A stretch of 64,000 nt of DNA. Source: Archegozetes longisetosus (Eukaryota; Arthropoda; Arachnida; Sarcoptiformes; Trhypochthoniidae). The stretch is taken from contig JAEMBT020000005.1 in assembly GCA_018873245.2 (NCBI GenBank), positions 9,560,001 through 9,624,000 on the forward strand. The letters run 5' to 3'. The position numbers were made by a program, and so were the translations under genes. Position 1 is the first letter of the stretch; each line of letters opens with the position of its first letter. A model generated the notes under the pieces. It was not told where the DNA came from. It did not search any database and was given only the letters and a program-made list of their open reading frames with translations. Shown in pieces: positions 1 to 10,975 of the stretch.

Positions 1-122
1 TATGTGCTTGAATTGTGTCTAAAACTGAAATTAAGAAATGTAAGTAGTGCTGTAAATTTCATGTTCTATGTGTAGATTATAGTTATTTATGTTTGCTTAT
101 CTTTATATTCCACAAATTAATA

Positions 123-1743
123 TTATGTCATTTTAATTTTTATTGTATTTTCTACCAGCAAAAAGAAATATACACTGAAAGAGTAGATAACCTGAAGATG
201 AAGTTAAAAGTTACTCAGAAATATTTATTCTCAAGTCGTTTAGAAATACTCACAAATTCAAAAGTTCTTTCAGTAATCAATACATCTGTGATAAAAGTGA
301 ATCTAATCTTATTATTAGAAAGCTTTTCGATTTAATTCATAAGCTAGAAAAAATTAAAAATCTACAAATTTTGAACGAATAGAATCATCAAATCTTCAAA
401 ACTGACCTTTAATTTTGTAGACATGTGAAAATTAAACTTGAGGTAAACTGAATTAAATCTTCGAAATATGGTATAATTAAAGTGTGAAACGGAAGAAGCA
501 AAATATGTCAAAACTAAAACTAGTAATACATGAGCAGATAATACAAGAGTAAACTCGAGACGTAAAATCCAATTCATTGGAGGCAAAAATACTAGATATG
601 ACAGAAAAAAATCAACAAAATGAATGTCAATATAGCTATTGTCAAATATTTCTCCCAAAAACTATTATAACTATCTATTTTTCGACATAAGTCATTGTGT
701 TCTACTAATATTCTCTCAATAATTACAGACTTTTCTCTCGATTTTAGAGATCTTTTTTTCAATAAAATGCTTGTCAGCTTATTCTCAATTGTAGTTAATC
801 TTAATTTCAAGTAATAGCAAACTATGTGATAATATGCCAGCAACCAAAAAGTTATTGAACAGGAGATATAGCACCAAACGGAATATAATATTGTCCAAAG
901 AATATCGAATGTAAGAAAATCATATAAACTTAAATTGAAACCGAACGCATATAAACCAACTGGAATACAGCCACCAGTTATGGAATATAAATAGAAACTG
1001 CTTATGAATAATACCATTTTTGATCTTTTGATTAAATCAATAACAGTTTTACTGTTATTCAAACCTATAAATAAATAAACTAATTTTTCTCATTCATCTA
1101 TCCCGTGATCATTTTGAAACATTTGCATAGAACATGACTAAAAAGTATTTTTAAAAATTTTTAAAAGTCAATTCAGAATTTCATTACTGAATCGAAAAAA
1201 TAATCCTCTATAATATTCTTTAGGAATATTCTGGCAAGTATACGTATAAAAATAACTTGTTAAGAATAGCTTAATATTTTGGTTGAAAAAATTTATAATT
1301 AGTTTTTGATATTACCTATACTTGAAAATTTCGTAAATCCACCTAAAAATGCAAAAATCTCGAGCCATTTATACTGTTGAGTCTTACTATGTTTTACGAA
1401 TATATGTGTAAATATATAATTTATATTCCAGAGAATAAACAAGAATTCATTATGAAAGCGATTTCCACCCAACAAGTGAAAAGGACTTCCAAGATATATG
1501 AGTAGTCTATCATTATCGTCAGCAATAGACAGTAGCTTAATCATTCGTATTTTAAATGAGATCATAAATATCAATCGAATCATTTCCACGAAACTATAGA
1601 TTGATGTAACACTGTATTTTTGATTATGATGAATTTGAATTCATTGCTTAAGATATCCGTTGTTTATTTTTTGACAAATTGATTGGTTTTGTAATTGGTA
1701 TCAGTTTTAACAAATTTTCGTCTAAGTTTTTATTAGCTTCCAT
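123..1743 (-). pseudogene. Gustatory receptor pseudogene, paralogue of the intact gene at 28062-29682
   Basis: All four exons of the intact copy can be aligned: exon 1 about 1316-1743, exon 2 about 402-1060, exon 3 about 249-338, exon 4 about 123-191. I see at least four disabling changes relative to the intact paralogue. Exon 1 has one extra A after the codons for NLS (near 1672), which leads to an early stop, and a TGG-to-TGA change a little further on. Exon 2 has lost one base in an A-run on the plus strand near 607, which splits it into two overlapping frames. Exon 3 has TAT changed to TAA four codons in. Splice sites and exon 4 look normal. Signatures such as the EHNDLC motif and ASSVSHFN are still readable, so death is fairly recent. 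It was probably a chemoreceptor of the GR superfamily. Confidence 0.85.
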
Positions 1744-2555
1744 TTTTATCATTTATTTTGAGTATATAACTGAATTGTATTCAACTTAAAGATGAGGAGC
1801 GTTTATAATAACATATTCTATCGATTTCTCAGCAATGATTAATGTAAGAATTATTTATAATTGCTATTCTTAAAAATTCAACTATGTTTTGCAGACATGC
1901 AAAACGGACCAATGATAATGACTTCAAATAATTGAAAGGCTATTTATCGATTAGATTCTTGCTGAAAATCGATAATAGCTCGGAAAAAATTCTGCTTTAA
2001 ATTTTATCAATAAACCTCTTTTATATTTACTTAAATGAAGAGAAAATAATTTTTAAAATTAGATAATATAATATAAATTATAGAATTTATGTCATATTTA
2101 TGTCTGTGTCCATGTCGCTATATAGTTTAAGTTGAAATTTGCTGAAAAAATTGAATGTAAAGTTTGGGAAGAATCAGATTGTTAGCTTATTTTTATTACC
2201 CAAAATGATCAATGACTACTATGGAGACTAAAAACTTCATTTCAAGCAATTTTAACCTAAAACTGAATCTCTAGTCATATATAAAATCAAATTATGGTGA
2301 TAGGTTAATCGCCAGACACTCACTTGCCTAACAGATACGCATACCCGACAATAGAAATTTTTAACCTAGAAAGGACGATGCCGATATGGTCTAACGCGTT
2401 GCAGATCAAAACAGTTGCCGATCGACAGATCATAGTAGATCGGGGTTGTCAATTTGCACAAAGTTGTCCGAAGTGGTGATCACGAGTTATAGGTCACAAT
2501 AGTTTAAAGTGTCGATAGCTTCCAATTCCTTCGCACCCGTAGGGCATATTCTATC
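1744..2555. other. Upstream region of the GR pseudogene, no gene seen
   Basis: No convincing coding signal. It contains the sequence GAAAATCGATAATAGCT near 1965, also found upstream of the intact paralogue and, in similar form, upstream of the GR gene at 22780-24269. Around 2311 is a CGCCAGACACTCAC stretch that resembles the sequence just before the small ORFs in the 10.36-11.10 kb inverted repeat. Confidence 0.5.
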
Positions 2556-2559
2556 GATC

Positions 2560-2745
2560 GGGTCAGGTTCATTTTATCGAGAATCAGTTTATCGATACTC
2601 ATTTTATGGACAGTCGTATTTGCAGTAATAGCTAAAGACGCTCAAGCCGAAGAAGTCGTTCGAACAAAAGATATCAGAACAGCACCTTCAGATGAGCGGT
2701 TACAGTATAAACAAGACTATTACTACATGTTACCATAGATCAGCT
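2560..2745 (+). other. Signal-peptide-like coding segment, probably a gene relic
   Basis: One frame reads a hydrophobic core (ILILWTVVFAVIAKD) followed by AQA and then EEVVRTKDIRTAPSDE, which looks like a signal peptide with an AxA cleavage site and the start of a mature secreted peptide. The paralogous copy near 30515-30640 keeps the same frame (ILILWTVMFAVIAEE, AQAEEVVRTKDI) before a 10-15 base difference shifts it. I find no in-frame ATG close upstream in either copy, and copy 2 has a stop upstream in this frame, so it is either a downstream exon or a remnant. Family not recognised. Confidence 0.35.
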
Positions 2746-3081
2746 AATGGTGATAATTATATTAATTATTTAGTGGTGATATTATTTTATTATAATTGAA
2801 TAAGGAATATAAGCTGAAACTATAAACTATCTGAAATAAGAATATTAAATAGAAATAAGTTACAAATTGTACTTAAATTTTACATACAATATAACACGCC
2901 ACATAAGGCATACCTAATATCTAGGGTTAGATTTATTATTTAAAATTCAAAGTAGTTGAGATATTAATACAGAAAGTTATATGATTATTATACAGATATT
3001 AACAAATTATTTTTTCAATTTGAATGGAGCAAAGCAAACTAATTATTATAGTTTATGTAACATTTTGAACAACTTTAACAC

Positions 3082-3315
3082 ATGATGAAGTTTGTGCGCT
3101 CTCTATGGGTCCCTGGGTTAACCTTCGCCCAAAATTCGATTGCATATTTTGAAGTAGACACTATAAGGGAAAAATTGTCTGTTGGGCTCAACAAAATCCA
3201 TCGAGTAGTTTTTGTGCTGGAGGGAGTTAAATTTTTGTATATGATACTCACTATGAATATTCTACTTACCTTACAATATCAGATTTCTATATGTTTATAT
3301 ATAGTAATCTTATAG
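3082..3315 (+). other. Conserved 77-codon ORF of doubtful coding status
   Basis: An open frame starting MMKFVRSLWVPGLTF is kept in the paralogous copy at 31014-31247 with only about seven amino acid changes. Several of the base changes fall at second codon positions, which argues against protein-level selection. The whole surrounding block is nearly identical between copies, so an open frame could survive by youth alone. No family recognised. Confidence 0.25.
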
Positions 3316-3449
3316 TAACGTGATATTGTAAGGTTTGTTTAATAATCATATTGAGTATAACTATAAGTTCGTCCAAGCGTAGTCGTTTGGTTCACACTGG
3401 GTCTGCTGCCGAGGCCTTTGTGCAGCCTCAACATGCGATTGGTGAAGAT

Positions 3450-3840
3450 CTACCCTAGGCAGATGACCAGTGTTGGGTTGGGGTAATCGCTGGGCCTCAG
3501 CCCGATGATCAGGTCCGGGCCGGTGAAATGGACTTGAGCAAGCCTTAACATCCTCGACAAGACAGTTTTTGGTCTTGTCCAGGTTGTGAAGGTAAGCCAG
3601 GAAACGGACAGAAACTTGCCTTCAATGGCCCGGATAAAAAATTTCGCTAATTTGTTTGAGGGAAACGTCAAAGGTTTTGGAGAAAATGTGTACACAAATT
3701 CAATATAAAATTTGCCATCTTCATAACGATATAATAGTTTTAGGACAAAATTGATCGGGGTTCTTTTCCACATACGCCTGAACAAACCAAATATTTTTAT
3801 TTAACTTCGTTCTCTATATTATTTTTTACATTCGGCTTAA
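3450..3840 (-). other. Unidentified coding-like block, GC-richer than its surroundings
   Basis: The minus strand reads a plausible protein stretch including LLYRYEDGKFYIEFVYTFSP, then KPLTFPSNKLAKFFIRAIEG, then HFTGPDLIIGLRPSDYPNP before a stop. The stretch about 3380-3650 has far more G and C than the flanks. The paralogue at 31300-31777 has the same block with a 1-2 base difference near 3645 that shifts the frame, so at least one copy is broken. I do not recognise the family. It may be a captured gene fragment or part of an unclassified mobile element. Confidence 0.4.
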
Positions 3841-4244
3841 TATCACTCAAAAGGACGTGCCTGTGGCACATAGGTGCATTTTCACCTTTTTTTTAACAAA
3901 ATCAATGTTTAGCGAATGAAGCCAAGATTGTACACCTCTATCTAGTAAATTATAGCATACGCTCATTGGTGCAACAGATGGTCGTAGACCTTCAATAAGG
4001 TTAGACAGCCTGAGAATTCTTCAACGTTGAAAGAAGACACCCAAAGCTCATAGGTTTTGAAAGATTATTTCTTTAGGGAAATTTTGTTCTGGAAATTTGT
4101 TTCCAAAATGTTTCGTTGTCTAAACGTACTTCTAATATTCGAAATTTTTTATTCATGGTAGGTTTAATAATCCACCTGTCTTATCCTTGTGAGCTTGTGT
4201 CATAATATAAGTTGTAAATGTAACACAACACTGCTTTCATTGTA

Positions 4245-4735
4245 CAGATTGTCCAAAATACAACTAAACTCAAATTTTTAGTACAATTTTTCTATAATAT
4301 TACTTATTGATTAGGCGCAACTTATGAATAAAGTTTGAAACAAGTTAATGAAAAGTCAAATTTTTAATCATAATGTTGAGATAAAAACAAAAGTAGTATT
4401 TAAAATTGTCTTCTCAATTATACAAAGAGTTTTAATTTATAAACCTTAATTGTTAACTAAGTCTTGTGATCGAACTAGAGAAGAATTTGCTGATAAACTT
4501 GGTAAAACAGATCAACGAATGCGAATATAATTGACATTGATAGCATTAATAAGCATATGTTGAAGAGAACGTTTCTAAACACTACTTTTGTATACCACAT
4601 TAGATTAATAAAAGTTCATTTTGACAGATCATATTTTCAGTATATGAGTAATTGATATTACTCGCGATCAAAATATCAAGTTTTCAAGAGCCTTTAACTG
4701 CTTTATCTGAGTTTAGTTTTATTTTGGACAATCTG
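4245..4735. mobile_element. 0.49-kb Tc1/mariner-type MITE, copy 1
   Basis: Ends are CAGATTGTCCAAAATACAAC on the left and the inverted form GTTTTATTTTGGACAATCTG on the right, flanked by TA on both sides (4243-4244, 4736-4737). The terminal inverted repeat runs for roughly 28 bases. Two further copies exist in the window (33592-34059 and, inverted, 59991-60479). It has no usable ORF, so it is non-autonomous. A TA target and CAG start fit the Tc1/mariner superfamily. Confidence 0.85.
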
Positions 4736-4737
4736 TA

Positions 4738-5661
4738 GAGATATGTTTCGTCTATTAATCCTGAAACCCGTGGAAATCCGTTTATTCTTTGAAATGTTTG
4801 TTGTAATCAAATTAATTCGTTACTATCTGTCGGGAATTTGATATATTGTTTTGAAAGTTTAGATAACAAATCAGTGATTGGGTTCACGATTCGACCAACA
4901 CAAGGCTGAGATAAATTGCTCACAACTTTGGTAATATTTAGTAAGGAACTACTCAGGAAGAATCTTAATGCAACTAAAACTTGTAAGTGCGAAGGGATTG
5001 CTTTATTTTTGCATTTTTTTAAATAACAGGCTTTACTTTCTCAATTAAAAAAATTACATATCTGGAAAAGTGATACTTCTGGAGCAAAACGTTATATTCA
5101 AGTTATAAGATATAATCTATTTCTTTGAATTGCCTCTGTTTTCTGGGAGGATTTTTTCCCATACGATTCAAAACTAACGAATATTCAGCCATTTATGAGA
5201 CACCTTCAGATTGAATCAAAGAAAATGTAAATTTTAAACACATTAAACGCTCAAATTAATTTCAAACTTTGGCTTGTATTAACTCTATTTTTGATTATAA
5301 CACGCGATACAATCGATGTAATAAAATTTATAACGTATTTTAAGGATTGAAGACGATTACAAGTGCTTTAAATCTATTGCAAAATATGAAATGCATTATT
5401 ATTACAAAAAAAGCTTTGTGAATAAAATTTTTGTTAGTATTCGAAAAATGGCAACCATTGTTTGCAATCGTTTATGAATGCTTCCCCTGTTTTATATGAC
5501 AATAGGATCTAAAAAGGTTTGATCAAATTATTAATTGAATCGTTCAATTATTATTATGAGAGCTTAAGAACAATAGAATACGTAATTCATGATTAAATAA
5601 ACAGATTATATCAATTCACTAAAAATGAGAATTCATTACGAGTTCAATATTCGATGATTTA
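4738..5661. other. Intergenic, nothing identified
   Basis: AT-rich sequence without open frames of note, clear repeats or RNA-like structure. It begins exactly where homology to the other segmental copy ends. Confidence 0.5.
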
Positions 5662-6939
5662 TTAGTCATTGAATTGAATGATCATAACAACAAATGGAAT
5701 AATAAATGAAAGGAAACTTAAAACTAGTTTTTTGTCAATATTAAACATATTCCATGCGTTGAATTCTATGTCTTTTCCAATAGTTTTCATCTCTTCTAAT
5801 ACCAAATTGACTTTAAAATCATTTCCGAAATTACCTTCAATCAAACGATCGTATATTCTACGTACAATATTTTTGTGAATTTCATTCTCCTTGTCGTGAA
5901 TTTTAGTCGAAATGATAATTAATATTAAATGAATAACAGCAACGATAATACATTCAGACCATTGAACTATAAAATATGAAATTGTAATTTTCTCTCTTAT
6001 CATGAGTTGAGAAGCGATTCTCGTACTCGAACCGACAAATAAGTTACCGATTGTTAAGAAAGGTATTACACCTAAAGTTTCATTCAGTGACTGTTTGATT
6101 TGATTTATGAGTAAATAATGATTTCTCATCTGTTTTATATCATTAATTGTCTGCATTTTAGTCAATGACATCATTTTGTTGAAAATAATTTGTCTGAAAG
6201 TGAAATTCAAAAAATTAATTTATCAAAACGTTTATATATGTGAACTAATTGTTGGTAATTTTGATAACTAACTGGAACTAAACTAAACTCTGATTTTACT
6301 ACTTATTTTTTTAAATGAATGCAAAATTAGTTTTCTGAGTGTTTTAATTTACCTTAAATAATGTGATCCTAAATAGAAGTTAATGCAAAGAATAACCGTA
6401 TCTGAGATTATTCCCAAAATGAAAATGCTGTAAAACCACTCTATAATCAATGCTATAATATATGTTAACGCTTTTCCAAATATATTAACATCAAAAGTAT
6501 ATTTAAACGGTTTATCTATTCCGAATTGTAAATAATAGGCTAAAGTTGCTATTAATGACAACGATAGGGAAAGAACTGAATTCAATAAATTTATGTTTTT
6601 CATTTTTCTGATTTCTTCAAACGTTAGATTATTGGCTATAATTGATTCAATACTCAAAATTTTTTTATATCTCATTGAGAGAATAATCATAAGTATTAAT
6701 GAAGTACTAAATTTTGTTAGCCATGAAAGAGCATAGATATGTGTCCGTAATTCAATATGCTTTTCTCTGTTTAAATATCCACAATATATTATTAGATATA
6801 AAAACCAATAAATAATTGTTGAAATAAACAATATTCTGCATAGATAAATGAATATTTTGCTCAATTTAGAGTGTTTTGCGACTCCGATAAAGCCATAAAA
6901 TCCAAGCGTGTATGGAATCAGAACCGACATAATTTTCAA
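5662..6939 (-). CDS. Gustatory-type seven-transmembrane receptor, two exons
   Basis: Predicted chemoreceptor of the arthropod GR superfamily, a ligand-gated ion channel of sensory neuron membranes by family knowledge. Exon 1 is 6353-6939 and exon 2 is 5662-6193. The 159-bp intron splits an arginine codon (TTA AG|GTAA, acceptor TTTCAG|A), giving 372 residues without a stop. Hydrophobic segments are spread along the length, for example RILFISTIIYWFLYLIIYCG and SFLSFIIPFVVMIIQFND at the extreme C-terminus. The C-terminal part (FNAWNMFNIDKKLVLSFLS) has the layout of the most conserved GR region, with a terminal IQF matching the known hydrophobic-QF ending. It is much more diverged than the three similar receptors in this window and uses a different intron, so it belongs to another GR lineage. 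Start chosen at the first ATG of the open frame. No lesion seen. Confidence 0.8.
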
Positions 6940-8812
6940 TTTCTCGAAATTACTTTAACATAAAATTTTATATCTTAAATTTTATGAATTTTTCTCACTT
7001 TCTCTGTCTTTTATTACAAACGCTGAATCAGTGGTGATAAACCAAGTTTTTCTTTTCCGACTCAACTGTATCTCTATTAGAATATGTCTTAGACAACAAA
7101 AACTTATCTACTTTTAACAGACATGTTTAATCCACTCAAAAATAATCAATGGAATTAATCAATAAATGATTACATTAAATGATTTATAAAATATACAAAC
7201 AAATGAGTGAATATAGAAAAAATGAATTGAATGTATGTATTAGGGGTTCATCTGAGGTCTCAATAATGAAAACCTTTGCGGGTAGAGCAATTGGGATCCC
7301 AGGATAGAAATTAATTTAGAGAATTTGATTTTTCTCTCAAATAATAAGGATTTAGACAACTTTCATAACTAATTAACATTTAAATTAATGAAAAGTCATC
7401 ACAAATGTGTTAATTAATCAAAAATAGTAGTTTTCCTATAATAATCGAATTTTGATCAAATGTAAAGTATTAAATTTGATCGTTTCATAAAACATAAAAA
7501 TTTCAATATTTATGAATAATCTCTATATTGTTAAGAAAGAGTACTCAAAGCAATAATTCGATATTAAATAACACTCCCACCGACTTATCTGAATTTCCAG
7601 CACTTACACAATTAAAAATAGTGAAATCGTGATGATGTGACAGGAAAATCGCTATTCCAGAGAATGTTAACCCCTAGTTAACCCCTAGTATTCATGAAAC
7701 AGAACGCAATGTATAATAAGTTGAAAAACAAATTTATTAAAGTACATCATTCTTTAGATTGTTTGTTTAGTACTATTAGATAAATGAAGTTATAAATGTT
7801 AATAAATAAAATAATAAATCGATAAACTGTTCGAATGAAAACATGCTATAGTATCTATAATAAGTAATTTTTCTCTTTTCCAACTTAATATAAAATTAGA
7901 ATCATTAGCTCTCACTAAATTCTATAAAATGTGAATTTTTTATTTCAAAGTATTGAAAGAGTCTTATTCTTTGTTAGAATTGCTGCAAATAAAAAAATTC
8001 TGCCAAACATATAGGCTAGTGTTGCGGACATTAATGTAACTAAAATAATTGTGTTTATTATTGGTGTTAATTATATCATTAGATTCTTCTATATATATAT
8101 ATCTGTGTGTATAGATCACACTAGAAAAATATTACTGCTTTCCTTTCAGTCAACATTTGATTTAGAATAAAATCTATCGATAGCAATTTTTCTTTTTTTC
8201 GTTTTCTGTGTGTTCCTCAGATCAGAAGTTACGAAACTTTTATCTTTTCGTTTTGTTGATATACATATCTGTTAAAATTAATCTGAACCAGAAGCCTTTG
8301 ATGTGAATACTTGATTAGAAAAAGTTTATTTTGAATAAATATTAATATCTGAAACATACATCGATGATAATTAAGTTTAAATTTTTTGCTCGACTTCTTA
8401 GGTAAAGCTTTTTATTCATATATTATACATTATAAGGCAATTTTTATATTTGTATTTTAATAGTTAATGAAAGCGCATTCCCTCGACTTGTCATGGGAAA
8501 GTGCGCAAAGTGGGTCGTGAAGATGCCGATGCAATTTTGCTTAATTATGTTTGATTTAAGAGATAAAGTACCTTCAAATTGATATGTTGCTCATGTTTGT
8601 AGCATTTCTCTATAAAAAGTTATTAAACATAAAATTATCTAAAATTTTAACCGCTCATACCTTATAACCTATGAAATTAGAGTTACTTCAACTACTTGTT
8701 TATAAAAAGATAGATAACAGATTATTGAAATAACTTTAAAATGCACTGATTTGAAGTAAAATTTTTAATCAGGAATTCATAGTTTAAAAATTTTTATTCA
8801 AAAATTTAAAAT
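6940..8812. other. Intergenic, no gene identified
   Basis: About 1.9 kb of AT-rich sequence between a GR gene and the LRR pseudogene, both on the minus strand. It has short TA and TG runs near 8085-8105 and no ORF, repeat pair or RNA gene that I can support. Confidence 0.5.
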
Positions 8813-9808
8813 TCAAAATTCATGACATTCAATGAAATCTTTTTCAGTCATTGACCAAAAGTCTCTTCCATTTTTACATTTTATTGGTAGTCGATAAGGA
8901 TATGTAACATCTTTGTCTTTTAAAAGCCAATACATTCTGCGATCACATTCAAGCGTGCTTCCATAAAATAGTATGAAATTTTTAGTATTCGTGCGTAAAA
9001 TCGGATCAAATATTGTTTGGTTCAAAAATGTGAATTTATTTGAACCCAAATCAATATATAAGGGTCTTTTAGCATTAATGAAAGCTCCGATTTCTATGGA
9101 CGTATCGTTTAATTTATTGTTAGACAAATCGACGATAAGCATTTCTTCTGAACTTTCCGAAAAGTCAAAGGAATGTTTCGAAATGTGATTAATATGATTG
9201 TCATATAAGTTTTTTGTATTATAAAACGCATAATTGCCAATTGACTCAATTGAATTGTGTGCTAAATTAATAGTCAGAGATTTATTTTGCATACTGTTTG
9301 AGGAATTGAAAGCTTAGTCAGGAATTGTTACCAGATTTGTCGTTTCATAAAACACAATTGATTCAATGTTAATTAATGAGTTCAATGCTATGAAAAAATC
9401 TTTGACATGATGAGAGTTAAACAGTAATGATTTATCCCATACTGAAAATTGTTTGACAGTTTCGATATTATAGGGTGAGAATGCGTTCGGATGAATTCGC
9501 TTCAAATTTGGAGATCTGTACAATACTATTGACTTAAACGTTATGTCTTGGAATGTGTTGTCTTCTAGTTCTGTAATGACATCATTATTCAAGAAAAAAG
9601 CATCAAATTCTTTGTCATCCTTTGATTTTAAATTTGAAGAAATGTTTTGGAAAATTTTCTTTAAATCTATCATTTGATTTGATCCGCACCCTATCGTCAA
9701 ATTACTGTACTGATTCATAAAACAAACACATGGATTAGTGGCTTCTTTTGTGGGACATTTTCCACAATAAATGAAATCCAATAATGATATTATAAAAAGA
9801 GTGAACAT
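8813..9808 (-). pseudogene. Secreted leucine-rich-repeat protein with one in-frame stop
   Basis: A single frame of 331 codons is broken only by one TAA at 9314-9316; both halves are in the same frame. The N-terminus (MFTLFIISLLDFIYC) is a signal peptide followed by a cysteine-rich cap (CPTKEATNPCVCF, later IGCGSNQ). LRR-like units follow, with phrases such as IVLYRSPNLKRIHPNAF and INLAHNSIESIGNYAFYN, and a C-terminal cysteine cap (TLECDRRMYWLLKD, later IECHEF). The layout matches the spliced LRR gene at 60882-62243. The repeat around NTKNLYDNHINHI seems a few residues short, which hints at a second small deletion. Removing the stop by splicing would need a 38-nt frame-shifting intron, so I call a nonsense mutation. 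A sequencing error or readthrough cannot be excluded. No introns are evident, unlike the relative. Confidence 0.65.
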
Positions 9809-10358
9809 AAACCCTATTTTTAATAAAATTCAATAAAATTAGTTTTTTCGAAATGTAGGAATGTTTTAATCCAAAGTATACATACATTTAGTAACCATTT
9901 TAGTTTAGCAGTTTTAGTGATCGACTTTGCTTTATAACTTAACACAACTTGACCTTTACAAACTTTATCAAAAGTATAATAATAGTCACAATTATATGTT
10001 GTGATCGAGTCCTTGGGAATACTTTTTAAGAGTTTAATTCAATCCTTATTTGTGCAGTGCTGTTAACTGTTCAAACTTTTTTGACGCATTTATTTAATCG
10101 CATAATCATTGATTACATGATTGATGAGCACGAAAATTACGTATTGAAACAAAAATTTCTAAAGTTTCCAACAAATAATTAAAGTCTTACCACTTTTTCA
10201 TTGAATTAAATATAAAGAATAGGTCATCTATGATATATCTGAGCATTATTTTTTCATAAGGGAATCATATTTTAAGTAAATAAATCTGGACGCACACCAA
10301 AAATTGATTATAAATTATCAAACCTTTGTTATACCGTTCCAGGTGGAGCTTCAAAACT
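9809..10358. other. Upstream region of the LRR pseudogene
   Basis: No gene seen. On the minus strand a TATAAAG box lies at about 9930-9936, followed by a TCACT initiator-like site near 9916-9920. The spacing is shorter than usual, so this promoter call is weak. Confidence 0.35.
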
Positions 10359-10479
10359 TACGAGGGAAATTCGGGACTATGTAATAACCGATTTTGAAAA
10401 TATTTTTATGGCATAAATAACATGTCGTATGATGTTCGAAATGACATAAAAAAGGCTGACCGCTAGACACTCACAAGTT

Positions 10480-10617
10480 ATGACCACTCAAATAGTGATT
10501 TTCTATGTCTTATTACTATTGATTCCTATGTATTTTGCCTATGAAATAAGTAGTCTAACTCAGTCAAATTACTCAATGGATAGCAATGATATTGTTAATA
10601 AGAAAAATTTCAAATAA
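10480..10617 (+). CDS. Small secreted-peptide ORF, left arm of the inverted repeat
   Basis: 45-codon ORF starting MTTQIVIFYVLLLLIPMYFA, which looks like a signal peptide, followed by a short polar tail (SSLTQSNYSMDSND). It ends at a TAA at 10615-10617 that the right-arm copy does not have: there the reading frame gains one A in the lysine run and continues. About 35 bases upstream of the ATG is an A-rich TATA-like element. It could be the first exon of a spliced gene, a complete tiny secreted peptide, or a relic. Family not recognised. Confidence 0.4.
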   Translation: MTTQIVIFYVLLLLIPMYFAYEISSLTQSNYSMDSNDIVNKKNFK

Positions 10618-10720
10618 TCTTGAACAAAAAAAGATAATCTGAAGCTTCAATTTAAAAGTAAGTTTCTATATGTCAATAGTTCTAAATTTTCGTATTTTCC
10701 ATATCTCTTAACAAATTTCT

Positions 10721-10975
10721 TTAGAAATCCACTGAATTTAAAAGACATGATAGATACGAAAAAATTAGAACTATCGATATATAGAAACTTACTTTTAGAT
10801 ATATATGAAACTTCAGATATCTTATTTTGTTCAAGATTATTTGAAATTTTTTCTTATTAACAGTATCATTGCCATACATTGAGTAATTTGACTGAGTTAG
10901 AGTACTTATTTCATAGGCAAAATACATAGGAATCAATAGTAATAAGCCATAGAAAATCACTTTTTGAGTGATCAT
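10721..10975 (-). CDS. Small secreted-peptide ORF, right arm of the inverted repeat
   Basis: 84-codon ORF starting MITQKVIFYGLLLLIPMYFA, a probable signal peptide, then YEISTLTQSNYSMYGNDTVN and a lysine-rich stretch. The last part (VSFYISIVLIFSYLSCLLN) is hydrophobic and runs into the spacer of the inverted repeat, so it may be read past the natural end of the exon. Most differences from the left-arm ORF in the first 40 codons are conservative or silent, which suggests the peptide was once under selection. Same upstream sequence as the left arm. Function unknown. Confidence 0.4.
   Translation of the reverse strand: MITQKVIFYGLLLLIPMYFAYEISTLTQSNYSMYGNDTVNKKKFQIILNKIRYLKFHIYLKVSFYISIVLIFSYLSCLLNSVDF

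Larger units (their letters stand above)
1..4737. repeat. Segmental duplication, copy 1 (open at the left edge)
   Basis: This segment aligns collinearly with 27940-34061: a GR gene, its upstream region, a GC-richer unidentified block and a 0.49-kb MITE appear in the same order. Homology is already present at base 1, so the true left end lies outside the window. On the right it stops at the end of the MITE near 4737. Copy 2 is longer because it carries extra inverted sequence, a solo LTR and a GR fragment between about 31778 and 33290. Identity is uneven: the GR part shows scattered differences and indels, while about 2727-3785 is almost identical to its partner. Confidence 0.85.

Noticed and set aside
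93-335. 80-codon plus-strand ORF
   Set aside because: It is the antisense shadow of exons 3 and 4 of the receptor pseudogene at 123-1743.
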